Assembly: GCA_003022435.1 (NCBI GenBank)
Contig: PXUA01000014.1
Location: forward strand, 62,001 to 126,000
Length of the DNA stretch: 64,000 nucleotides
Reading direction: 5' to 3'
From: Bacteroidetes bacterium SW_9_63_38
GTDB taxonomy: Bacteria > Bacteroidota > Rhodothermia > Rhodothermales > Salinibacteraceae
Below are positions 8,059 to 17,654 of this stretch, one piece after another. The notes under the pieces are model-generated. The model worked only from the letters and a program-made list of their open reading frames with translations, did no database searches and was not told the DNA's origin. Numbering within the stretch: position 1 is the first letter of the stretch; each line of letters starts with the position of its first letter. The position numbers and the translations under genes are program-made.

Positions 8059-9798
8059 ATGCCGATCGTCACCATCGACGGAACGACCTACGAGTACGAG
8101 GGCGAGCAGAAGCTCCTGCAGTTCTGCCTGAACCAGGGCATCGAGCTGCCGCACTTCTGCTACCACCCCGCCATGTCCATTCCGGCCAACTGCCGGCAGT
8201 GTCTGGTGAAGGTGGGCATGCCGAAGCAGAACCGCGAGACCGGCGAGGTGGCGCTCAACGAGAACGGTGAGGCCGAAATCCAGTACCTGCCGGGCCTCCA
8301 GGCCAGTTGTACGATCGACCTGGCCGACGGCATGGTCGTCGAGACGCACCGGTCCAGCGAAGAGGTGCGCGACGCGCAGACCGACAACCTGGAGTTCCTG
8401 CTGGCCAACCACCCGCTCGACTGCCCGATCTGCGACCAGGCCGGCCACTGCCCGCTGCAGATCCAGGCGTACAAGTATGGGCCGGAGGGGTCCCGCTTCG
8501 AGTTCCGGAAGGTGCACAAGCCGAAGCGTGTGAAGCTGGGGCCGCGCGTGACGCTCGACGCCGAGCGCTGCATCAACTGCACGCGCTGCACGCGCTTTAC
8601 CGACGAGGTGTCCGAGAGCGGGCAGCTCACCATTGCGAACCGGGGGGTCAAGAACTATCCGATAACGGCGCCAGGCGAGGAGTTCGACGACCCGTACTCG
8701 ATGAACACGATCGACATCTGCCCGGTCGGCGCGCTCACGGCCACGGACTTCCGCTTCAAGGCGCGGGTCTGGGAGATGAGCTCCACGCCCTCCATCACGA
8801 CGACCAACGCGACGGGGGCCAACTGCAAGTACTGGGTGCGCGACAACCAGGTGCTCCGCATCACGCCGCGGCAGAACATGGCGGTCAACGAGTACTGGCT
8901 CCCGGATGAGGACCGGCTCGTCTACAACAAGTTCAACGACAATCGCCCGGACGGGCCGCACGTGCGCACGGACGGTACCCTGAAGGGCACCCGCTGGGAG
9001 CAGGCCTACGCCAAGGCCGCCTCGCTGCTCGGCAGCACCGATCCGGAGCGGATTCTTTTCCTCGGGTCGGCGAACGCGACCGTCGAGGACAACTACCTGC
9101 TCACGCAGCTCGCCGACGCGGTGGGGGCTGACGCGCCGCGCTACATTCCCCACATTGAGCCGGGCGCGGGCGACGACTGGCTCATCACCGACGACAAGAC
9201 GCCCAACGCCAACGGCTGCGAGCGCCTCGGCATCCGGGCCGTCGACGAGGAGCTGGTCGGTTCTCAGATCGCGAACGGCAAGTACGATCTCCTCTACGTG
9301 TTGGAGGACGACCCGGTGGGCTCCGGCCTCTGCACTGCCGACGACCTGGAGGACGTAGACGTAGTGCTTCACTACTACAACACGACCAACGAGACGCTGT
9401 CCCGCGCCACGGCGGCGCTGCCGGCGGCGATGGTGGTCGAGACGGTGGGGACTTACGTCAACCAGGACGGCCGCGCCCAGCGGGTGCGCCCGGCGAAGGA
9501 AATCCAGGGCGTCAACCGCACGCTCATGATGGAGATGGGCACCAACCGCGAGGACGAGCACGGCACGCCGTTCGACCGCTGGCACAACGACGAGAACCGC
9601 ATCAACTGCACCCCCAGTTGGGAGATCCTGCCGGAAATTGCCCGGAAGCTCGGTGAGGACATGAACTATCCGAAGGGGCCGAAGCAGATCATGGACGAGG
9701 TGCAGTCCACGATCGACGCCTTCGAGGGCGCGACCTACGACGCCATGGGGCTGAAGGGCGTGCAGCTGGAGGAGGTCGAGGCGGGCGCGGCGGCGTAA
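8059..9798 (+). CDS. nuoG: NADH-quinone oxidoreductase subunit G
   Basis: Iron-sulfur subunit (579 aa) relaying electrons from NuoF/E toward NuoI. The N-terminal ferredoxin domain has C34, C45 and C48 (C-x10-C-x2-C) plus a later Cys for N1b. HPLDCPICDQAGHCPLQ gives the N5 ligands, and RCINCTRCTRF with the later DICPVGAL Cys gives N4. At the start of the molybdopterin-like domain the usual Cys cluster for N7 is absent: the stretch reads SSTPSITTTNATGANCKYW, with a single Cys. The protein is much shorter than the about 900-residue E. coli NuoG, with a reduced molybdopterin-like domain. It is the last nuo gene in the window; a restriction-modification system follows. Confidence 0.94.
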   Translation: MPIVTIDGTTYEYEGEQKLLQFCLNQGIELPHFCYHPAMSIPANCRQCLVKVGMPKQNRETGEVALNENGEAEIQYLPGLQASCTIDLADGMVVETHRSSEEVRDAQTDNLEFLLANHPLDCPICDQAGHCPLQIQAYKYGPEGSRFEFRKVHKPKRVKLGPRVTLDAERCINCTRCTRFTDEVSESGQLTIANRGVKNYPITAPGEEFDDPYSMNTIDICPVGALTATDFRFKARVWEMSSTPSITTTNATGANCKYWVRDNQVLRITPRQNMAVNEYWLPDEDRLVYNKFNDNRPDGPHVRTDGTLKGTRWEQAYAKAASLLGSTDPERILFLGSANATVEDNYLLTQLADAVGADAPRYIPHIEPGAGDDWLITDDKTPNANGCERLGIRAVDEELVGSQIANGKYDLLYVLEDDPVGSGLCTADDLEDVDVVLHYYNTTNETLSRATAALPAAMVVETVGTYVNQDGRAQRVRPAKEIQGVNRTLMMEMGTNREDEHGTPFDRWHNDENRINCTPSWEILPEIARKLGEDMNYPKGPKQIMDEVQSTIDAFEGATYDAMGLKGVQLEEVEAGAAA

Positions 9799-9947
9799 AC
9801 GAGTCCCAGTCCTTCTTCTCCGATGCAAATTTCCCCACCCCTCGTTACTGATTCGCGTACGGGCAGGTAAAGGATATCCTCCGTATTGGGAAGACCGTGT
9901 TATTCTATCAGCGGAGATCGTCTTTAGAAACCCATTCACGTATCAGT

Positions 9948-11750
9948 ATGCCCCAGTCCCCTGCCGACATCCAGACATCGCAGGCTACCACAGCCGGGCG
10001 GGATCTCTTCGCGAGCGGGCGGAAACGGGCGCAGAGATGGGTGCAGGCCGACGACGAGGACACGCAGCTCCGGACCGCCCGGGCGTTCTGCACGGCCCTC
10101 CTCGACACGTACTGGTCGTCCATCCAGCCGGACCGGGATCCGCTTCCCCTTCCGCCGGTCGTCGAGCGGTACGAAACGGCGTCCCTTACGAAGCCGGCCC
10201 AGAAGCTGGCCTGCCGCCTCGGCGAGGCCGCTGCTCGCTTCGGCCCGCTGGAGGCCGGGTACCAGATCGGCCGCGTCTACACGGCGACGCTTCCGTCGGC
10301 CTACCAGTCCCAGCACGGCATCTACTACACGCCACCCGCCCTTACGCAGCGCCTCCTCGACCTCGCCGCACGATCCGGCGTGGACTGGGCAGCCGATACG
10401 GTGCTCGATCCGGCCTGCGGCGGCGGGGCGTTTCTGGCGCCGGTCGCGCTCCGTATGGCCGAGGCGCGAGGGACGAACGATCCGGCTGAGACTCTCCAGC
10501 ACATCGCCGATCACCTTCACGGCTACGAAATCGATCCCTTCGGCGCCTGGACGTCGCAGGTCCTTCTCGAAGCCGCTCTGCTCGACGTGTGCCGGGCAGC
10601 GGGAACGCGACTCCCGGCGGTCGTCGAGGTGACCGATAGCCTCGATCGGGGCGGGGAGAACGAACGGTTCGACTGCGTGATCGGCAATCCGCCGTACGGG
10701 CGCGTCACCCTTTCGTCAGAGCGACGCGAGCAATTCGACCGCAGCCTGTACGGCCACGCCAACGTCTACGGCCTCTTCACCGATCTTGCGCTTCGCCTCG
10801 CGGCGCCGGACGGTCGCGTCGCGTTCGTCACCCCGACCGGCTTTCTGGCCGGCCAGTACTTCAAGGCCCTCCGCGGCCTCCTCGGTCGGACCGCTCCGCC
10901 CGCCCACATTGACTTTCTCTCGGTGCGGGAGGGCGTCTTTGCCGACGTGCTTCAGGAAACCCTCCTTGCCGTCTACGACAAAACGCGACAGACGGCCGGC
11001 TCTTCCCCGGCTCAGGTGCACGTCGTGTCCCCCACCGCGCCGGACACGCTGGACGTCGAAGAGGCCGGTACGTTTCGCCTTCCCAACGATCCGACACAAC
11101 CCTGGGTTATTCCTCGACGCGCCGAGCAGGGACTGCTGGTGGAAGGCATGCACGAGATGCCCTGCCGCATCCAGGACTACGGCTACGAAATCAGCACCGG
11201 CCCGCTCGTCTGGAACCGGCACAAGGAGCGACTCCGAACGGAATCGACCCGCGAGACCCATCCACTGATCTGGGCCGAAGCCGTCACGGCCGACGGAGAC
11301 TTCCGGTTTCGGTCTGAAAAACCCAACCACGAGCCCTACTTCGACCCCGGTGACGACCAGGACTGGCTGGTCGTCCGTCAGCCCTGCGTCCTCGTCCAGC
11401 GAACGACGGCGAAAGAACAGCACCGTCGCCTGATTGCCGCTGAACTTCCAGGACCGTTCGTCGAGAAGCACGACGGTGTGGTTGTAGAAAACCATCTCAA
11501 CATGGTCTATCCCGCCGCCGATCCCTCCGTTTCGGTGCGCGCGCTTGCGGCCCTCCTGAACAGTGAGATCGTCGATCAGGCCTTTCGGTGCATCAGCGGG
11601 AGCGTGGCCGTCTCGGCCTACGAACTGGAGGCCCTTCCGCTCCCCTCTATCGAAACGATGCAGGCGGTTGAGGAGCTTCTCCAGCAAGGGGTGCCCGCCG
11701 CCCAGATCGAATCCCTTCTTCGAGACGCGTATCTCTCGTCGCATGGATGA
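9948..11750 (+). CDS. Type II N6-adenine DNA methyltransferase (BsuBI/PstI-type system)
   Basis: 600-residue DNA methyltransferase. The SAM-binding motif I is VLDPACGGGAFLAP near residue 148 and the catalytic motif IV is NPPYGR near 247, which marks an N6-adenine (gamma-order) enzyme with the target-recognition region in the C-terminal half. The ATG at 9948 is preferred over a GTG at 9897. It overlaps the downstream nuclease gene by 8 bases, so the two are translationally coupled. It should protect host DNA from that nuclease. CTGCAG specificity is only suggested by the partner's family. Confidence 0.88.
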   Translation: MPQSPADIQTSQATTAGRDLFASGRKRAQRWVQADDEDTQLRTARAFCTALLDTYWSSIQPDRDPLPLPPVVERYETASLTKPAQKLACRLGEAAARFGPLEAGYQIGRVYTATLPSAYQSQHGIYYTPPALTQRLLDLAARSGVDWAADTVLDPACGGGAFLAPVALRMAEARGTNDPAETLQHIADHLHGYEIDPFGAWTSQVLLEAALLDVCRAAGTRLPAVVEVTDSLDRGGENERFDCVIGNPPYGRVTLSSERREQFDRSLYGHANVYGLFTDLALRLAAPDGRVAFVTPTGFLAGQYFKALRGLLGRTAPPAHIDFLSVREGVFADVLQETLLAVYDKTRQTAGSSPAQVHVVSPTAPDTLDVEEAGTFRLPNDPTQPWVIPRRAEQGLLVEGMHEMPCRIQDYGYEISTGPLVWNRHKERLRTESTRETHPLIWAEAVTADGDFRFRSEKPNHEPYFDPGDDQDWLVVRQPCVLVQRTTAKEQHRRLIAAELPGPFVEKHDGVVVENHLNMVYPAADPSVSVRALAALLNSEIVDQAFRCISGSVAVSAYELEALPLPSIETMQAVEELLQQGVPAAQIESLLRDAYLSSHG

Positions 11751-12831
11751 GTTGCCTCCCGTGCCGCCGGTCGAGACGATCCAGGAGCGCCTGCGGCTCA
11801 TCTTTCCCGAGGGCACCCCGCACCGAAACTACTGCGTGCGGGACATGGCGGCGCGGACGGTGTTCGTGATGCTGTACGTGGGCGCGATTGCCGACGAGGA
11901 CCGCTGGGTTCGCCCCGATCAGGTCACACGGATGACGGACGAGCAGGCGTCGAACCTCGACCCTGACCGTCGAACCGAGTGGCGCGAGTGGTCCCTGCGA
12001 TCGAAGTCAAAAGTCGGCTCCATTCCCGGACGCTGGTACTCGGACAACACCCGAGAATCGATCCGCGACGAGACCATTCGCGACGGACTCATTCCGTTAG
12101 GGGCCATCGTCGAGCGCGAAGGGCTTCCTACCACTTCGCCCCGTCCCCGATACGGGCTCGACCGGGCGTTTGCCGCCCTGTTCGATCCGGACCTGACAGA
12201 TCCCGAGCTAACCGAAGCCATCGAGGACTGGCAGGACACCCACCTGTCGCCGGGGGCGCGGGCCCGCGTCAAAATTATGCAGCGCACGACGTCCGCCGAG
12301 GACGAGAGCGTACTGGTGCGCTTTCCGAGTGAGCAGACCCGTCGAATGGCGCCGGGGCCGAGCTCCGACATCTCGAAGGCGGTCGTCGAAGAATTTGCGC
12401 CCCGCTTTCTGAAAGAGCCGCGGGTCGTGTTCTTGAGCGAGAGTCGAAACAAGGTCGTCGCACGGGACGAGTCCCTGGCCGAGGACATCGGTCTAGATCT
12501 CGAACCGGACCGCCGCCTCCCCGATCTCATTCTGGTTGACGTGAGCACGTCCGATTTCCTCCTCGTTTTCGTCGAGGTTGTCGCCACCGATGGTCCTGTC
12601 AACCGGCGTCGCCGAGAATCCCTGCCACAGTATGCACTCGACGCTGGTTTCGACCCGGAGCAAGTCGCTTTTGTCACCGCTTATCTCGACCGAGACGATT
12701 CCTCATTCCGAAAGACGGTGACGGTGCTCGCCTGGAATACGTTTGCTTGGTTTATGTCGGAGCCGGAAAAGATCATGGTCCTCAAGAGCGGAAATGAGAA
12801 AAGTGGCACTCTGGCAAGATTGACGAAGTAG
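11743..12831 (+). CDS. Type II restriction endonuclease, BsuBI/PstI family
   Basis: 362-residue protein whose C-terminal third matches the BsuBI/PstI restriction-enzyme pattern: RRLPDLILVDVS, then FVEVVATDGPVNRRRRESL near residues 260-295, with the acidic and Glu residues of a PD-(D/E)XK-type centre. An N-terminal helical part (residues 1-130) is also as expected. The start at 11743 lies inside the last codons of the methyltransferase (ATGGATGA overlap). The family cuts CTGCAG in known members; that site is present in the window (for example 8116 and 8455), so it is not strongly avoided. Confidence 0.82.
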   Translation: MDELPPVPPVETIQERLRLIFPEGTPHRNYCVRDMAARTVFVMLYVGAIADEDRWVRPDQVTRMTDEQASNLDPDRRTEWREWSLRSKSKVGSIPGRWYSDNTRESIRDETIRDGLIPLGAIVEREGLPTTSPRPRYGLDRAFAALFDPDLTDPELTEAIEDWQDTHLSPGARARVKIMQRTTSAEDESVLVRFPSEQTRRMAPGPSSDISKAVVEEFAPRFLKEPRVVFLSESRNKVVARDESLAEDIGLDLEPDRRLPDLILVDVSTSDFLLVFVEVVATDGPVNRRRRESLPQYALDAGFDPEQVAFVTAYLDRDDSSFRKTVTVLAWNTFAWFMSEPEKIMVLKSGNEKSGTLARLTK

Positions 12832-12950
12832 GTCGAGTCTCGTCAAACGACAGAAGTGTTTTGCTTTCAGCGCACGCCTTGGCACTCGTGCGTCGTCCCA
12901 TTTTCTATCACCCTGTACTTCACGGATTCGGTCAAACGAGGTGAGGTCTT

Positions 12951-13166
12951 ATGGACAAAGACGTAACCGTATGGTACGACCGCGAGGGCGATTACCTGGA
13001 GGTCCTGTTTGAAGAGAAGGCGGGGTATTTTCGGGAAACCGACAACGACGCCGTGATGGAGAAAGTCGATCAAGACGGACATGTTATCGGTTTCTCCATC
13101 CTCAACGTGAGTGAGCCAGAAGCGGCGGCACCGGTATCGGTCACGCTGCGAGACGTGGCAGCGTAG
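12951..13166 (+). CDS. DUF2283 small protein
   Basis: 71-residue protein with the DUF2283 signature: VTVWYDREGDYLEVLFE, then later DGHVIGFSILNVSE. The family is small and of unknown function, often near toxin-antitoxin-like or mobile genes. A GAGGTGAGG purine run about 8 bases before the ATG supports the start. It lies between the restriction gene and nadE. Confidence 0.75.
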   Translation: MDKDVTVWYDREGDYLEVLFEEKAGYFRETDNDAVMEKVDQDGHVIGFSILNVSEPEAAAPVSVTLRDVAA

Positions 13167-13404
13167 CTTCTCGTCGTCCGGCGTACGTTCTATGCTCATG
13201 ACTCGTTGGCCGAGCCCGTTCTATAATTCTATAAGATGAGCATCCGCGCCCTCTGTCAGAAAACAGAAGCGAACGTCGTTTTCTTTCCCGATCATCGGTG
13301 CCGTTAACCCTGAAATCGCTTCCGTCATTCTCCCGGAACGCACCCCAAACCCCGGGCGTGTGTGATAGGCCACCACTCGTCCTGATTGCCCGCTGCCCAC
13401 GCCC

Positions 13405-15120
13405 ATGAAGATTGCCCTTGCCCAGATCAACCTCACAATTGGGGACCTGGATGGGAACCGGAAAATCATCCTCGACCACGCCCGGCAGGCCCACGACCGT
13501 GGGGCCGACCTCGTCGTCTTCCCGGAACTGGCCGTCACGGGCTACCCGCCGCAAGATCTGCTGGAGAATCCCTTTTTCAAGAAGGCCGTCCAACGCACGG
13601 TGGACCGGATCGCGGAGGCCGTGCCGTCGGACCTCGGGGTGCTGATCGGCGCGCCGGTGCCGAACGAGGATACAGTTGGCAAGCCGCTCCGGAACGCGGC
13701 GCTTCTCTACGAAAACGGCACGCTACAGGGGCAGGTCTATAAGACGCTGCTCCCGACCTACGACATCTTCGACGAGGACCGCTACTTCGAGCCCGCGGAG
13801 GCGCGGGGCGTGATCACGTGGCGCGGCGTGCGGCTCGGCGTGCACGTGTGCGAGGACATGTGGAACGTGCACCAGCCCGAGGGCTTCGAGGGCAGCAACC
13901 GCTACGAGTGCGATCCCGTGACGGAGCTGGGCGACCGCGACCCTGATCTCTTCATCAACCTCAGCGCGTCGCCGTTCTCCCTCGGCAAGCATGACACGCG
14001 CGATGAGCTGATCCAGCACATTTGCCGCCGGCACGAGCGCCCGTTCCTGCTCTGCAACCAGGTGGGCGCCAACACCGAAATCATCTACGACGGCGACAGC
14101 CGCGTCCACGCCGCCGACGGCACGCAGGTGGCCTGCGCCGCCTCCTTCGAGGAGGACCTGCTGTTCTGGGACACTGAGACCCCGGTGGAGGCCTGCACCC
14201 CGGAGCGCGACCGCATTGCGGATTTGCACGACGCCCTCGTGCTCGGCATCCGTGACTACTACGAAAAGACCGGCATCTTCGACAAGGCCCTCATGGGCCT
14301 CTCCGGCGGCATCGACTCGGCGGTCACCTGCGCCCTGGCCGCCACCGCCCTGGGGCCGGATCGCGTGATGGGGGTCACTATGCCGTCCGAGATCTCGTCG
14401 GAGGGCTCGATCACCGACTCCGAGGCCCTCGCCGCCAACCTCGGTATCGAGTTTCAGGAGATCCCGATTAGGCCCGCCGTCGACGCCTTCGACACGATGC
14501 TGGCCGACGCCTTTGCGGGCACCGAGCCCGGCATGGCCGAAGAAAACATTCAGGCCCGGTCGCGCGGCGTCACGCTGATGGCCCTCTCCAACAAGTTCGG
14601 GCACCTGCTGCTGTCGACCGGCAACAAGAGCGAGATGGCCGTGGGCTACGTCACGCTCTACGGCGACATGAATGGCGGGATGGCCGTGCTCAGCGACGTG
14701 CTCAAGACGCGCGTCTACGAGCTCGCCCACCACATCAACGAGCGGGCGGGTCGGAAAATCATTCCGCAGAACACGATCGACAAGCCGCCGACCGCCGAGC
14801 TGCGCGAGGGGCAGAAGGATACTGACACCTTGCCGCCCTACGACGTGCTCGATGCCGTCCTGGAGCGCTACATCGAACAGAAGAAAGAGTGGGGGACCAT
14901 CGTCGACGAGACGGATCTCGATGAGGACCTCGTCCACGACGTACTGCGGCAGGTGGACCAGAATGAATATAAACGCCGCCAGGCGCCACCGGGCCTCCGC
15001 GTCACCGAGAAGGCCTTCGGGAGGGGCCGCCGCATTCCCATCGTCATGCAGTGGGACCGCGAAGACGGCGAAGCCCTGGCCTCCAAGGCCGCCCTCTCCG
15101 AACGCCGGCAGGCACGATGA
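13405..15120 (+). CDS. nadE: Glutamine-dependent NAD+ synthetase
   Basis: 571-residue two-domain enzyme making NAD+ from nicotinate adenine dinucleotide, ATP and glutamine. The N-terminal nitrilase-type glutaminase has the triad E41 (VVFPELAVTG), K113 (YKTLLPTYD) and C149 (HVCEDMW). The C-terminal synthetase has the ATP pyrophosphatase loop SGGIDS starting at residue 300 and the downstream STGNKSEMAVGY block. Length is normal. A 416-bp gene-free gap separates it from ruvA. Confidence 0.96.
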   Translation: MKIALAQINLTIGDLDGNRKIILDHARQAHDRGADLVVFPELAVTGYPPQDLLENPFFKKAVQRTVDRIAEAVPSDLGVLIGAPVPNEDTVGKPLRNAALLYENGTLQGQVYKTLLPTYDIFDEDRYFEPAEARGVITWRGVRLGVHVCEDMWNVHQPEGFEGSNRYECDPVTELGDRDPDLFINLSASPFSLGKHDTRDELIQHICRRHERPFLLCNQVGANTEIIYDGDSRVHAADGTQVACAASFEEDLLFWDTETPVEACTPERDRIADLHDALVLGIRDYYEKTGIFDKALMGLSGGIDSAVTCALAATALGPDRVMGVTMPSEISSEGSITDSEALAANLGIEFQEIPIRPAVDAFDTMLADAFAGTEPGMAEENIQARSRGVTLMALSNKFGHLLLSTGNKSEMAVGYVTLYGDMNGGMAVLSDVLKTRVYELAHHINERAGRKIIPQNTIDKPPTAELREGQKDTDTLPPYDVLDAVLERYIEQKKEWGTIVDETDLDEDLVHDVLRQVDQNEYKRRQAPPGLRVTEKAFGRGRRIPIVMQWDREDGEALASKAALSERRQAR

Positions 15121-15536
15121 GCACTCGGGGCGGCGGTCGACTGAGTGTTTCAGCCGATGAGAGAGACGCTGTTGGGCGGTCGAGGTTCTGCAGTGCCAGG
15201 ACGGCATGGAGGCATGGACGCGTGGATGCACAGGCGCCCTGAACGAGGCGGATGCCGAGGGAAGAAGTGCTCTTGGGGTGCGCCCTGAACGAGGTGTAGC
15301 CGAGTGAGGAAGTGGTGTCTTGGGCCGCGCCCCGAACGAAGAGGACACCGTCACGCGGCGGCGCGAAGAGTCGATCGCTGGAGAAGCACAACGCATGTTC
15401 GCCAGCACCGTACCAGAGAGTACGACTTGTCCGACGGGTGGGGACAAAGAGGAGCGGGGACGGCGACTCGAGAACAGATGGACCCTGCTGCGATCACGCC
15501 CACCCCCCCCAAACGCACACACGCCCATACGCAGTA
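15121..15536. other. Gene-free spacer between nadE and ruvA with direct repeats
   Basis: No gene seen. Two adjacent direct repeats (about 15233-15278 and 15279-15322) share GCGCCCTGAACGAGG, a GAAGAAGTG/GAGGAAGTG core and a TCTTGGG end, and a third partial unit follows. A GGCATGGAGGCATGGACGCG word cluster lies just before at 15205-15230. The last bases before ruvA are a C-rich CACCCCCCCC tract. Confidence 0.5.
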
Positions 15537-16148
15537 ATGATCGCCTACGTCTCCGGCACGCTCGTCGACAAAGATCCCGAGACGGCCCTCGTAGATGTCA
15601 ACGGCCTCGGCTACCGCGTGCATGTCCCCACGTCCACCTACAAGCGCCTGCCCGATACCGACGAGGACGTGACGCTTCACACCTACCACTACTTGCGCGA
15701 AGACAAGGAAGCCCTGTACGGCTTCGCCACGAAAGCGGAGCTCAGGGTGTTCGAGACGATGACCGATGTGTCGCGGGTGGGCCCTAAGCTGGCGCTTTCT
15801 GCCCTCTCGTCGATGCAGCCTTCCGAGCTGCGGGACCACGTGATGGACGGCGACACGAGCCGGCTCACCGAGATCTCCGGTGTCGGGAGTAAGACCGCAG
15901 ATCGCCTCGTGGTGGAGCTGCGCGACAGCTTCGCGGACCTGGATGTGTTTGAAGACTCGGCTCCCATCAGCGGGGGCTCCGACGCCCGGGCCGAAGCGCG
16001 CGCCGACGCCCTCAAGGCCCTCACCGAACTGGGGCTCAGCAAGGCCGACGCCGAGCGCGCCATCCGGGCCGTGCTCCGCGACGACGCTGCCATTCAGTCT
16101 GCCGACGAGCTTACCCAGCGGGCCCTGAAGGAGAGTCAGCAACAGTAA
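15537..16148 (+). CDS. ruvA: Holliday junction branch migration protein RuvA
   Basis: 203-residue DNA-binding subunit that tetramerises on Holliday junctions and recruits the RuvB motor. The N-terminal OB domain begins MIAYVSGTLVDK. Two helix-hairpin-helix motifs are visible (VSRVGPKLALSAL and ISGVGSKTADRLVVEL, residues 79-126). The C-terminal three-helix domain that contacts RuvB spans about 150-200 (KALTELGLSKADAERAI). The ATG at 15537 gives exact family length; the frame upstream is not conserved. Confidence 0.95.
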   Translation: MIAYVSGTLVDKDPETALVDVNGLGYRVHVPTSTYKRLPDTDEDVTLHTYHYLREDKEALYGFATKAELRVFETMTDVSRVGPKLALSALSSMQPSELRDHVMDGDTSRLTEISGVGSKTADRLVVELRDSFADLDVFEDSAPISGGSDARAEARADALKALTELGLSKADAERAIRAVLRDDAAIQSADELTQRALKESQQQ

Positions 16149-16451
16149 TGCGTATTGTGTAGTGCGTATTTCGTATCGCGACAGCCTGTTCAAACGGTCG
16201 GGTTGATCTCCCTACGCAATACGCAACACGCCATACAATCCTTGTCTCCGAAGGGCATCCACGCCGGGGTCAGGCTCGACGATCGCCGGGGGCATAGTCG
16301 AGAACCGGCAGGAATTAAAGAGCCCCTCGTTCGGTTCCCACAGGCCCTTCATTGATGGCTACACAGAAGCCTCGTACCTTCGAGACGATCCGGCAGTCGT
16401 GCGTTGCCCGAATCTCCTTCACACTCATCGCACATCAGCGCAGACCGGCCT
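16149..16451. other. Gene-free spacer ruvA-prs with complementary GCGTATTG / CAATACGC words
   Basis: No gene. GCGTATTGTGTAG (starting about 16150) and CTACGCAATACGC (about 16211) are nearly perfect complements, so the start of the spacer may fold into a hairpin in the ruvA 3' region. The CTACGCAATACGCAACACGCC part resembles the left end of the dispersed repeat at 6618-6680. Confidence 0.45.
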
Positions 16452-17444
16452 ATGTCCGACGACTTTCGCCTGTTCGCCCCCTCCGAAAGCACCGAGTTCG
16501 GACACACCGTCGCCGACGCCCTCGGTGTTGACCTCGATCCGCACCACGAGCAAACCTTTGCCGACGGGGAACACGAAATGCGGTCGGAAGTGAACGTGCG
16601 GGGGCGCGACGTGTTTGTGGTACAGCCCCTCTACGCCGACCCCGGCGTGAGTGTCAACGACAAGCTGTGTCGCCTCCTCTTCCTGCTGGGGGCCCTCAAC
16701 GACGCCGCCGCCAAGCGTGTCACCGCGGTCGTCCCGTACCTCTGCTACCAGCGGAAGGACCGAAAGACGAAGCCCCGCGGCTCGGTCACGACGCGCTATC
16801 TGGGTGGGCTGTTTAAGTCCGTAGGCGTCGATCGGGTGCTGTCGATGGACGTGCACAACCTCGCCGTCTTTCAGAACTCCTTTCCCACGGTCGCGGAGCA
16901 CCTGGAGGCGCGGCCGCTGTTTGTGGAGGAGATTGCCGGACAAATTGACGACGACGATGAGGTCGTCGTGGTGTCTCCGGACGAGGGCGGGGTGAAGCGG
17001 GCCAGCAAGTTTGCCAAGGGCCTATCCGCCAAACTTGGGCGAAAGGCATCTACGGCATTCGTCGAAAAGATCCGCAATGAAAGCTCGGAGAGCGTAAGCG
17101 GCGGGCGGCTCGTGGGACCGGCCGATGGGCGTGTGGCGGTGATCGTCGATGACCTCGTGAGCACGGCGGGTACGCTCACCCAGGCCGCAGCAGCCTGTGA
17201 CCAAAAAGGGGCCGAGACGGTCGTTGCCGCGGCCACGCACGGGCTCTTTTGCGGCGAGGCGCCCCAGCGCATCGCGGACTCGCCGATGGACACCCTCTTC
17301 ATCATGAATACGGTGGAGCCGTTCCGGCTCGAAGGGACGGCGGCCGAAGAAAAACTGTCGATCTGCGACGCCGCGCCTCGCTTTGCGGAGGCCATCCGCG
17401 CCATTCACACCGAAGCCTCCGTGAGTGCACTGAATGAGGTGTAA
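16452..17444 (+). CDS. prs: Ribose-phosphate pyrophosphokinase (PRPP synthetase)
   Basis: 330-residue enzyme making PRPP from ribose 5-phosphate and ATP for nucleotide, NAD, His and Trp synthesis. The ATP/ribose loop region PYLCYQRKDRKTKPR, the metal-binding block SMDVHNLAVF, VVSPDEGGVKRA, and the PRPP-binding motif VIVDDLVSTAGTL (near residues 230-242) are visible. The start at 16452 gives normal length. PRPP also feeds the NAD pathway served by nadE upstream. Confidence 0.93.
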   Translation: MSDDFRLFAPSESTEFGHTVADALGVDLDPHHEQTFADGEHEMRSEVNVRGRDVFVVQPLYADPGVSVNDKLCRLLFLLGALNDAAAKRVTAVVPYLCYQRKDRKTKPRGSVTTRYLGGLFKSVGVDRVLSMDVHNLAVFQNSFPTVAEHLEARPLFVEEIAGQIDDDDEVVVVSPDEGGVKRASKFAKGLSAKLGRKASTAFVEKIRNESSESVSGGRLVGPADGRVAVIVDDLVSTAGTLTQAAAACDQKGAETVVAAATHGLFCGEAPQRIADSPMDTLFIMNTVEPFRLEGTAAEEKLSICDAAPRFAEAIRAIHTEASVSALNEV

Positions 17445-17522
17445 CCGAATGAGGAAATACTAATATGTTCGGTGCAGTTTGAAACTGGTAGTTCGTAACT
17501 TGCTCCGAGGACGCTCGGGGCC

Positions 17523-17603
17523 GGAAGGCAGGGCAACCTGAAGTAAGTGCATGGCCCGGGACCTCTCCCGTGAGCCCGTCCAAGAGATCAGTCCCTGCCT
17601 TCC
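17523..17603. other. 11-bp inverted repeat downstream of prs
   Basis: GGAAGGCAGGG at 17523-17533 is exactly complementary to CCCTGCCTTCC at 17593-17603, with about 59 bases between. There is no U-tract after it, so it is not a standard terminator. It lies between prs and a pseudogene. Confidence 0.35.
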
Positions 17604-17654
17604 CTCTCATTGCGTCGAAATCCGAACAGCATCTGAGGGCATCCCGATCAGAAG

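Noticed and set aside
4774-8460. Avoidance of CTGCAG as a sign of PstI-type restriction
   Set aside because: CTGCAG occurs at 4774, 8116, 8455 and elsewhere, so no avoidance is apparent; full methylation would allow this.
7966-9939. 657-codon minus-strand frame opposite nuoG
   Set aside because: Shadow of nuoG; no domain.
13723-15528. 601-codon minus-strand frame opposite nadE
   Set aside because: Shadow of nadE; residues rich in His, Arg, Val and Gly without motifs.
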